Shown here: in pieces, positions 8,143 to 14,671 of the stretch
How the letters are laid out: every line of letters starts with the position of its first letter
Numbering within the stretch: the stretch's first letter is position 1
Source: an uncultured Jannaschia sp.
Lineage (GTDB): Bacteria; Pseudomonadota; Alphaproteobacteria; Rhodobacterales; Rhodobacteraceae
NCBI GenBank assembly: GCA_937916365.1
Contig: CALFSY010000121.1
Coordinates: 1-20,875 of the forward strand
Reading direction: 5' to 3'
Length of the DNA stretch: 20,875 nucleotides
Notes under the pieces: generated by a model
Told to the model about the DNA's origin: nothing
Seen by the model: the letters and a program-made list of their open reading frames with translations, nothing else
Database searches by the model: none
Translations under genes and position numbers: made by a program

Positions 8143-8214
8143 GGGGTGCAACTGAGACCCAAAATACATCATCGGCGGGGCGCGGGTGCATTTGCCATGT
8201 CCGACCTTGATAAA

Positions 8215-8250
8215 GCGGGATGATGTTACGTTTTTACAATCGCATCCCGC
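8215..8250 (-). terminator. Candidate terminator hairpin at the end of the atp operon
   Basis: The 8-base arms GCGGGATG (8215-8222) and CATCCCGC (8243-8250) are perfectly complementary, with a 20-base loop that contains the atpC stop codon. On the transcribed minus strand the stem is followed by TTTAT. The loop is long and the T-run short, so this is a weak intrinsic terminator or an RNA 3'-end stabiliser rather than a textbook one. Confidence 0.35.
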
Positions 8251-8633
8251 GCGGCTTGTAAATCGGCCAATTTCTTTGCCTCTGCGTCAAGGGTCGTGTC
8301 CGAGGCAGCATCACGCTTTGCCGTTGCCTCAAAAATCATCGTATCCCACATTTCGTTTGTGACATCGGCCACCGGCACGGCAAATTCGGCCAAGATGGTT
8401 GCGGTTTGATCCGCCACATCAGCAAACCCGCCGGTGACCAGATAGGTTTGCGTTTCAGCCCCGCCTACACCTTCGATGATAAGGATGCCTGGGCGTAACG
8501 TTGTAATCGTTGGCGCATGTCCCGGCATTGCGGTCATATCCCCGTCAGACCCCGGGATTTGCACCGCAGGTGTTTGGACCGAGGCTAGGCGCCGCTCAGG
8601 CGATACCAAATCTAATTGCAACGTGTCGGCCAT
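8226..8633 (-). CDS. atpC: ATP synthase F1 epsilon subunit
   Basis: A 135-residue epsilon subunit of the F1 central stalk, which couples rotor to catalytic head and can inhibit ATP hydrolysis. The N-terminal beta-sandwich shows LQLDLVSPERRLAS, IPGSDGDMTAMPGHAPTITT with the conserved PGH, then a glycine-rich strand TYLVTGGFADV. The C-terminal region (about 90-135) is Ala/Asp/Lys-rich and helical. Length is normal. It is the last gene of the atp operon, 8 bases after atpD. Confidence 0.94.
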   Translation of the reverse strand: MADTLQLDLVSPERRLASVQTPAVQIPGSDGDMTAMPGHAPTITTLRPGILIIEGVGGAETQTYLVTGGFADVADQTATILAEFAVPVADVTNEMWDTMIFEATAKRDAASDTTLDAEAKKLADLQAARDAIVKT

Positions 8634-8641
8634 GGCCCCCC

Positions 8642-10066
8642 CTAGGCGGCTTCCGCCGCTAATCTTTCTGCTTTGGCAATCACTTCGTCAATGCCGCCGA
8701 CCATGTAAAATGCGGCTTCGGGCAAATGGTCAAATTCCCCAGCCACCACCCGTTTGAACGAATCAATGGTCACATCCAGCGGCACCTGAACACCGTCTGA
8801 TCCGGTAAAGACCTTTGCAACATCAAAGGGTTGAGAAAGGAAACGTTGAATTTTCCGGGCGCGCGCAACAGTCAGCTTGTCTTCTTCTGACAATTCATCC
8901 ATGCCCAAAATGGCAATGATGTCTTGCAATGCTTTGTATCGTTGTAAAATCGCCTGCACATCGCGGGCAACTTTATAGTGGTCTTCGCCCAGAATCTGCG
9001 GGTCCATCAAGCGCGATGTAGAATCCAGCGGGTCAACCGCGGGGTAAATGCCCAGCTCGGAAATCGCCCGCGACAACACAGTGGTGGCGTCCAAGTGGGC
9101 AAAGGTTGTGGCGGGTGCTGGGTCGGTCAAATCGTCGGCAGGCACATACACGGCCTGAATCGAGGTGATGGACCCCTGCTTGGTTGAGGTGATGCGTTCC
9201 TGCATCGCGCCCATATCGGTGGCCAGCGTGGGCTGATACCCTACCGCCGATGGGATGCGCCCCAATAGGGCCGAAACCTCTGACCCTGCTTGGGTAAAGC
9301 GGAAAATGTTATCGACGAAAAACAAAACATCGGTGCCAGACGCATCGCGGAATTGCTCGGCCATTGTCAGGCCCGTCAACGCCACGCGCGCCCGGGCGCC
9401 CGGCGGTTCATTCATTTGCCCGTAAACTAATGCAACCTTGGATTTTGTTAAATCATCTTCGTCAATCACCTTTGATTCGATGAACTCGTAATACAAATCG
9501 TTGCCCTCGCGGGTGCGTTCGCCCACCCCCGCAAACACCGAATACCCCGAATGCACCTTGGCAATGTTGTTGATCAACTCTTGGATCAGCACTGTTTTAC
9601 CCACGCCGGCGCCGCCGAACAGGCCAATTTTGCCGCCTTTGGCATAGGGGGCCAACAAATCCACCACTTTAATGCCCGTCACCAAAATCTCAGATTCGGT
9701 TGCTTGGTCGCTAAACTCTGGGGCGGGTTGGTGGATGGCGCGGTGTTCATCGGCGTTCACGGGGCCACCTTCGTCCACGGGTTCACCCACAACGTTTAGG
9801 ATACGGCCCAAGGTGGCATTGCCCACGGGAATGGTAATCGGGCCGCCGGTATCGCGCACCTGTTGGCCGCGCACCAACCCTTCGGTTGCGTCCATGGCGA
9901 TTGCGCGCACGGTGCCTTCGCCCAAATGCTGCGCCACCTCTAAGATCAGGCGACGATCCCCATTATCGGTTTCCAGCGCGTTGAGGATTTGCGGCAGGTG
10001 ACCATCAAACTGCACGTCAACGACGGCCCCGATAACCTGAATGATTTTGCCGGCTTCATTTGCCAT
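8642..10066 (-). CDS. atpD: ATP synthase F1 beta subunit (catalytic)
   Basis: A 474-residue catalytic beta subunit of F1. The Walker A P-loop GGAGVGKT lies at 151-158, GERTREGNDLY follows with the catalytic Glu, and Walker B is seen as VLFFVDNIFRF. The DELSEED-loop is present as MDELSEEDKL near residues 392-401. Length and all conserved blocks are normal. A GGAGG ribosome-binding site lies upstream of the ATG. Unlike the usual gamma-beta adjacency, it is separated from atpG by a 303-residue glycosyltransferase gene and a further 60 bases. Confidence 0.98.
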   Translation of the reverse strand: MANEAGKIIQVIGAVVDVQFDGHLPQILNALETDNGDRRLILEVAQHLGEGTVRAIAMDATEGLVRGQQVRDTGGPITIPVGNATLGRILNVVGEPVDEGGPVNADEHRAIHQPAPEFSDQATESEILVTGIKVVDLLAPYAKGGKIGLFGGAGVGKTVLIQELINNIAKVHSGYSVFAGVGERTREGNDLYYEFIESKVIDEDDLTKSKVALVYGQMNEPPGARARVALTGLTMAEQFRDASGTDVLFFVDNIFRFTQAGSEVSALLGRIPSAVGYQPTLATDMGAMQERITSTKQGSITSIQAVYVPADDLTDPAPATTFAHLDATTVLSRAISELGIYPAVDPLDSTSRLMDPQILGEDHYKVARDVQAILQRYKALQDIIAILGMDELSEEDKLTVARARKIQRFLSQPFDVAKVFTGSDGVQVPLDVTIDSFKRVVAGEFDHLPEAAFYMVGGIDEVIAKAERLAAEAA

Positions 10067-10126
10067 TTTGTCCGTTGCCTCCGGGTTTATTTGCCGTTGT
10101 TTTAAGACTGCCTTTTTCCAACCCTT

Positions 10127-11038
10127 TCAGCAAGCTGATGCCAGTTGCGCATCCTGCCATAGGGATTGGGGTGAGTGATGGGCACACGCGGTTCGTTCCA
10201 AACCGATGGGGTGGGTGGGCCGCAACATGTGCCGAAACACCCCTAAGACGCCAAACCATATTTTGGTGGTTGTCGTGATATGGGTGCGAAACGGGAAAAA
10301 TTTTGAAAATTTCCTATACAGATTGTGTTTTGATGTATGGAAAACATCGTCATAGGTGCCGTGGCTTTTATGATAGACGGCAAATGGTATGACATAGGAA
10401 CGCCCGCCCATAATTTCGGCCATAAGGCACAGATCCGATCCATAAAAATGAAACCCATTCAAATCAATCGATCCCAAGGGGCAAAGCTCACGCCGGATCA
10501 CGAGAAAATTTTCGTCAAGGGATTCAACACGTTCGGGCAACGATCCCGAAAAATCAAGGTCATGATTATTCTGCATGATGTAGCGTGTGCGGCCAGAACG
10601 CCGCTTGCGAAACAATTTCCAACGGTGCCCTGCGTTTCCGGCCAGCATCCAATTTGCATCGTGTCGGTCAAGGTGGCGCAGGGTATTGATCAAGTCATCA
10701 TAATTGTCTTTAACTTCAATATCATCATGGCAATAAATAATATATCGCCCTTGTGATTGCCCCAAAACCCGCCGCAACCATCCATATCCGTCGGCCACAT
10801 TGCCCTGACTATTGTCAAAGACCAGGAATTCCGTGTTTGTGGCGGAAAACCCTTTTGCCGAAAAAGATTTTAGGCAAAGCGCATAGCGTTCCCAATCAAC
10901 AACCAACGTCACAACCGTGAATTCTTTGGCCCAGGATGATTGCGGGTGCATGACATGCAGATTTGCAAAATCCCGCAGCAACGTTGCACGTGCATCCAAG
11001 GGTTTTGAACCGGCGTTATTTTCCACAGGTGCGGTCAT
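10127..11038 (-). CDS. GT-A-fold glycosyltransferase-like protein (StrF / family 2-like) inserted between atpG and atpD
   Basis: A 303-residue soluble protein. A beta-strand TVVTLVVDW (41-49) and FLVFDNSQGN (71-80) begin a nucleotide-sugar fold. RYIIYCHDDIEVKDNYDDLI (98-117) contains a DD pair in the place of the DxD metal-binding motif, preceded by a His as in StrF-like enzymes. FHFYGSDLCLMAE (196-208) resembles the acceptor-side block that ends many family 2 transferases, and YHKSHGT (222-228) supplies late conserved histidines. No membrane helix is seen. Donor and acceptor sugars are unknown. The ATG directly abuts the atpG stop (TAAATG), so translation is coupled to atpG. By hand count, GC over 240 bases is about 45%, against about 58% in a 60-base sample of atpA, which suggests a later arrival. 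Confidence is good for the fold and low for the substrate. Confidence 0.78.
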   Translation of the reverse strand: MTAPVENNAGSKPLDARATLLRDFANLHVMHPQSSWAKEFTVVTLVVDWERYALCLKSFSAKGFSATNTEFLVFDNSQGNVADGYGWLRRVLGQSQGRYIIYCHDDIEVKDNYDDLINTLRHLDRHDANWMLAGNAGHRWKLFRKRRSGRTRYIMQNNHDLDFSGSLPERVESLDENFLVIRRELCPLGSIDLNGFHFYGSDLCLMAEIMGGRSYVIPFAVYHKSHGTYDDVFHTSKHNLYRKFSKFFPFRTHITTTTKIWFGVLGVFRHMLRPTHPIGLERTACAHHSPQSLWQDAQLASAC

Positions 11039-11923
11039 TTACAGGGCCTCAGCGCCCGAGATAATTTCGATCAACTCGTTGGTAATCACCGCCTGACGCG
11101 ACCGGTTGTATTGAATGGTCAGTTTGTCGATCATATCGCCTGCGTTGCGGGTGGCGTTGTCCATCGCGCTCATCCTGGCGCCTTGTTCCGAGGCGCCATT
11201 TTCCAATAGGGCCGCGAAAATTTGCGTTGCTACCCCGCGCGGTAACAAATCGGCCAAAACGGCCTCTTCCGAGGGTTCGTAATCGTAAATCGTGTCTGCT
11301 TGGGTGGTTTGATCGGCGTTATCTGAAAACGTTGCGGGCACGATCTGCGTTGCGGTGGGGATTTGGCTGATGACTGATTGGAAGCGGTTATAAAATATTG
11401 TGGCAACATCAAATTCGCCGTCGTCAAATCGGGCTAAAACATCGTGTGCGATCTGGGCGGCGTTTGGGTAACCGATGCGTTTGACCTCGGCCAAATCCAC
11501 GTGGCCGATAAAGTGGTGTTCGTAGTCGCGCTTAAGCTGTTCGCGCCCTTTTTTGCCCACGGTAAGGATTTTGATCGTTTTTCCCGCCGCGATCAGAGAT
11601 TTCACATGCCCCACGGCCAAGCGCACGATCGACGAATTGAACGCCCCGCACAGACCGCGTTCGGCGGTCATAACAATCAACAGATGCACATCATCGCGGC
11701 CCGTGCCCGCCAACAACCTTGGCGCGCTATCGCCGCCATCACCCACGGCGGCGGCAAGACCGCCCATAACGGCCTGCATCCGTTCGGCATAGGGGCGCGC
11801 GGCCTCGGCAGCCTCTTGCGCACGGCGCAGTTTGGCGGCGGCAACCATTTGCATCGCTTTGGTGATCTTGCGGGTTGATTTGACCGACTCGATCCTGATT
11901 TTTAGGTCTTTAAGGCTGGGCAT
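11039..11923 (-). CDS. atpG: ATP synthase F1 gamma subunit
   Basis: A 294-residue gamma subunit, the coiled-coil rotor shaft of F1. The N-terminal helix MPSLKDLKIRIESVKSTRKI, then TKAMQMVAAAKLRRAQ, and the C-terminal helix with AMDNATRNAGDMI and QYNRSRQAVITNELIEI are the conserved paired helices. The central Rossmann-like domain has TAERGLCGAFNSSI. Length is normal. It starts only three bases after the stop of the inserted secreted-protein gene, and its own stop abuts the start of the glycosyltransferase gene, so it is packed between two non-ATPase genes. Confidence 0.97.
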   Translation of the reverse strand: MPSLKDLKIRIESVKSTRKITKAMQMVAAAKLRRAQEAAEAARPYAERMQAVMGGLAAAVGDGGDSAPRLLAGTGRDDVHLLIVMTAERGLCGAFNSSIVRLAVGHVKSLIAAGKTIKILTVGKKGREQLKRDYEHHFIGHVDLAEVKRIGYPNAAQIAHDVLARFDDGEFDVATIFYNRFQSVISQIPTATQIVPATFSDNADQTTQADTIYDYEPSEEAVLADLLPRGVATQIFAALLENGASEQGARMSAMDNATRNAGDMIDKLTIQYNRSRQAVITNELIEIISGAEAL

Positions 11924-11926
11924 ACC

Positions 11927-12298
11927 TTATCCTTCGTCTAAAAAGGCGCGGCACTCTTCAACACCCACATCTGGTTCAAGTTCTTCCAGCACGGACCAGT
12001 TTCCATCTTCTTGCTTAATCAGTGCAACCATTGCGTTGAGCGATCTGGCAAAACAAAAAAGATCATTATCATATAAAAGTCGGTCGCTCTCAAAGAGAGC
12101 GAAAAATGCCTCATGATATTCATCGCATTGATCCATATCGCTTGAGAAATCACCTGAAAAATCAGCCTGTTCAAGGCAAGCTAACGCACGGTCAAATATA
12201 TCTAGGCGCGCAGCAACCTCAGACGTTAAGTTTTGCGCGGTCGCATTTCCCGCAATCATGAATGTTATGATGAGCGAACAATAAACAATCCTTCTCAT
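11927..12298 (-). CDS. Small secreted four-cysteine protein, unknown function, inserted between atpA and atpG
   Basis: A 123-residue protein with a Sec signal peptide. The n-region is MRR, the hydrophobic core runs about residues 4-17, and cleavage is likely after GNATA at Ala21. The mature part of about 100 residues is acidic and predicted helical, with exactly four cysteines (Cys41, Cys58, Cys82, Cys116), consistent with two periplasmic disulfides. The ATG overlaps the atpA stop (ATGA) and has GGAG seven bases upstream; its stop lies three bases before atpG. A count over 180 bases gives about 40% GC, clearly below the flanking atp genes. A perfect 7-bp hairpin with a 3-base loop lies inside the gene at 12085-12101. 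I do not recognise the family. The coupled start, signal peptide and paired cysteines argue that it is real. Confidence 0.72.
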   Translation of the reverse strand: MRRIVYCSLIITFMIAGNATAQNLTSEVAARLDIFDRALACLEQADFSGDFSSDMDQCDEYHEAFFALFESDRLLYDNDLFCFARSLNAMVALIKQEDGNWSVLEELEPDVGVEECRAFLDEG

Positions 12299-13833
12299 GC
12301 AAAATCTCCGGCGTATGCGTCAATTATGGCCTTTATGCGATCTGCGGCCTCTCCTTTTACCTTTGGGTCTTCGGTGGTAATCCAATCCAACACATCTTGG
12401 TGCTTGGACCGCAGGAAAGTGACCAAACCGCTTTCAAACCGGCCCACATCGGCCACGGCGAGTTTATCAAGATACCCCGCAATGCCCGAAAAGATCACAC
12501 ATACGATTTCAGCATTGGTTAGGGGTGCGTATTGCGCCTGTTTCATCAGCTCGGTCAAACGAGCGCCACGATTCAGCAAACGTTGGGTTGCAGCGTCCAG
12601 ATCAGACCCAAACTGTGCAAATGCGGCCATTTCGCGGTATTGCGCCAGTTCCAGCTTGACCGACCCTGCCACCGATTTCATGGCGTTTGTTTGTGCCGAT
12701 GATCCCACGCGGCTGACCGACAAACCGGTGTTGACCGCCGGGCGGATCCCTTGGAAAAATAGCTCAGTTTCCAAGAAAATCTGCCCATCGGTGATGGAAA
12801 TCACGTTGGTGGGAATAAAGGCCGACACATCGCCACCTTGGGTTTCGATGATCGGCAATGCGGTCAACGACCCCGCGCCATTGTCTTCGTTCAGTTTGGC
12901 GGAACGTTCCAACAGGCGCGAGTGCAGATAAAACACATCGCCAGGATACGCCTCGCGCCCTGGTGGGCGGCGCAGCAAAAGTGACATTTGCCGATAGGCT
13001 ACGGCCTGTTTCGACAAATCATCGTATATGATCAATGCATGGCGCCCGTTATCGCGAAAATATTCGGCCATGGCCGTGGCGGCATAAGGTGCTAAAAACT
13101 GCATCGGCGCGGGGTCTGATGCCGTGGCGGCCACAACGATGGAATATGCCATCGCGCCGGTTTCTTCCAATTTTTTCACCAGCTGCGCAACAGTCGATCG
13201 TTTTTGCCCCACCGCGACGTAAACGCAGTAAAGTTTTTTGCTTTCATCCTCACCCGCGGCATCGTTATAGGATTTTTGGTTCAACACTGTGTCCAATGCC
13301 ACAGCGGTTTTGCCCGTTTGCCGGTCGCCGATGATCAGCTCACGCTGACCACGCCCGATAGGGATCATGGCATCAATGGCCTTTAGGCCCGTGGCCATGG
13401 GTTCGTGCACCGATTTGCGTGGAATAATGCCTGGGGCCTTAACATCGGCGATGCGGCGTTCTGAAAATTCGACCGGCCCTTTGCCATCCAACGGGTTGCC
13501 CAACGCATCAACCACGCGGCCCAGCAGATGATCGCCCGCGGGCACATCCACAATCGCGTTGGTGCGTTTGACAGTGTCGCCTTCCTTGATGTCGCGGTCG
13601 GTGCCGAAAATCACCACACCCACATTATCGGATTCAAGGTTTAGCGCCATGCCGCGAATACCGCCGGGAAATTCCACCATTTCGCCCGCTTGCACATTAT
13701 CGAGGCCACAGACCCGCGCGATCCCATCGCCGACCGATAACACCTGTCCTATTTCGGAAACTTGGGTGTCTTGGCCGAAATTCTTGATCTGATCTTTTAG
13801 GATTGCGGAAATTTCTGATGCTTGGATCGCCAT
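12295..13833 (-). CDS. atpA: ATP synthase F1 alpha subunit
   Basis: A 512-residue non-catalytic nucleotide-binding alpha subunit. The P-loop GDRQTGKT is at residues 169-176. VLSVGDGIARVCGL lies in the N-terminal beta-barrel, and VSRVGSSAQ contains the arginine finger that reaches into the beta catalytic site. Length equals the usual 510-515. Its ATG shares one base with the atpH stop (TAATG), and its own TGA overlaps the ATG of the next, non-ATPase gene. Confidence 0.98.
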   Translation of the reverse strand: MAIQASEISAILKDQIKNFGQDTQVSEIGQVLSVGDGIARVCGLDNVQAGEMVEFPGGIRGMALNLESDNVGVVIFGTDRDIKEGDTVKRTNAIVDVPAGDHLLGRVVDALGNPLDGKGPVEFSERRIADVKAPGIIPRKSVHEPMATGLKAIDAMIPIGRGQRELIIGDRQTGKTAVALDTVLNQKSYNDAAGEDESKKLYCVYVAVGQKRSTVAQLVKKLEETGAMAYSIVVAATASDPAPMQFLAPYAATAMAEYFRDNGRHALIIYDDLSKQAVAYRQMSLLLRRPPGREAYPGDVFYLHSRLLERSAKLNEDNGAGSLTALPIIETQGGDVSAFIPTNVISITDGQIFLETELFFQGIRPAVNTGLSVSRVGSSAQTNAMKSVAGSVKLELAQYREMAAFAQFGSDLDAATQRLLNRGARLTELMKQAQYAPLTNAEIVCVIFSGIAGYLDKLAVADVGRFESGLVTFLRSKHQDVLDWITTEDPKVKGEAADRIKAIIDAYAGDFA

Positions 13834-14393
13834 TATCGGGCCTCTTGCAGTGTTGCTTGCAGAACGTTGAGCCGTGATCGGATCGACGTGTCAATCATTT
13901 TTGATCCTACCTTAACCACAAGACCGCCGATCAAACTGCGGTCAACAGTCACATTCAATGTTACATCTTTGCCCAACGCTGCCCGTAAGGTGGCCGCCAA
14001 TCTTTCTGATTGCGCCTGATCCAGGGGGGTTGCGGTGGTGACATGGGCGGGAACCTCGCCTTTGTGTGTGGCAATCCGGGCCTGTAGCGCCGTCAAAAGC
14101 GCGGGAACCACAAAAAGACGCCCCTTTCGCCCCATAAGGCACAGCGCATTGACCATTGTGGGCCTTAGCTGCATCGCCGTGGCAATGTTGCCAATCGCGG
14201 CCTCGGTTTGCGTTCGGGTGTATAGGGGGGAGTGCAAAAGATCACGCAAATCAGCGCTGTCTGCCACGGCGTTTTTCAGGGTGGTGACATCGGATTCAAG
14301 CGCGTTAATCGCCCCGCTTTCATGGGCGATGTCAAAAACTGCCTTTGCATAACGTTCGGCGATTGTTGAGATGATAGAGGTTTGTTCGTTCAC
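13833..14393 (-). CDS. atpH: ATP synthase F1 delta subunit (OSCP)
   Basis: A 186-residue delta subunit that links F1 to the peripheral stalk. IAERYAKAVFDIA near the N-terminus and the C-terminal segment VDRSLIGGLVVKVGSKMIDTS are the two family signatures. It is the first gene of the operon. The start is GTG at 14393, with AAAGGA five bases upstream; no ATG lies in a suitable place. That ribosome-binding site can be paired into an RNA hairpin with the leader (see the leader entry), so this start may be regulated. Confidence 0.93.
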   Translation of the reverse strand: MNEQTSIISTIAERYAKAVFDIAHESGAINALESDVTTLKNAVADSADLRDLLHSPLYTRTQTEAAIGNIATAMQLRPTMVNALCLMGRKGRLFVVPALLTALQARIATHKGEVPAHVTTATPLDQAQSERLAATLRAALGKDVTLNVTVDRSLIGGLVVKVGSKMIDTSIRSRLNVLQATLQEAR

Positions 14394-14671
14394 GTCTATC
14401 CTTTCATCGTAAGGATGCCCTTACCTTTGCCGTGCATTGCGTTGTCATGCACGCCATCGCACCTAAATCGCCGTGGACGTAGCAGAGCATTCCTTTCGCT
14501 GCAACCGCGAAGGTAACGGGGCGGGGCGTGAAGCACCCTATCTTAACCGCACAGGTGTTTTGGTGTGACCGGCTTGCGACACTTTGAAGCCTGATTTCGC
14601 ATCATCATCGCAAACACTAATTTATCATGACGTATCGGATTGTGTCATTTAATCATAACGTGCCCAAACCC
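14394..14671 (-). promoter_or_regulatory. Promoter and structured 5' leader of the atp operon
   Basis: These 278 bases have no gene and hold the promoter region and leader of the atp operon. A candidate promoter on the minus strand is ATGACA (14643-14648), an 18-base spacer, then TAAATT (14619-14624). Downstream, three simple hairpins can form in the RNA. Stem 1 has arms 14493-14499 and 14507-14513 (7 pairs, one G-U). Stem 2 has arms 14431-14437 and 14447-14453 (7 pairs, 9-base loop). Stem 3 has arms 14409-14414 and 14419-14424 (6 pairs, 4-base loop). A fourth, incompatible with stem 3, pairs ATCCTT (14411-14416) with AAGGAT (14398-14403), burying the atpH ribosome-binding site. The pairings are read directly; any regulatory role is inference. 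Confidence 0.45.

Noticed and set aside
10337..10756. A 139-codon plus-strand reading frame inside the glycosyltransferase gene
   Set aside because: It is antisense to a well-supported coding gene, its residue pattern shows no domain, and it lacks a ribosome-binding site in a sensible context.
12085..12101. Perfect 7-bp hairpin with an AAA loop (CGCTCTC/GAGAGCG)
   Set aside because: It lies within the secreted-protein gene and is not followed by a T-run on either strand, so it is not a terminator; it may be chance.
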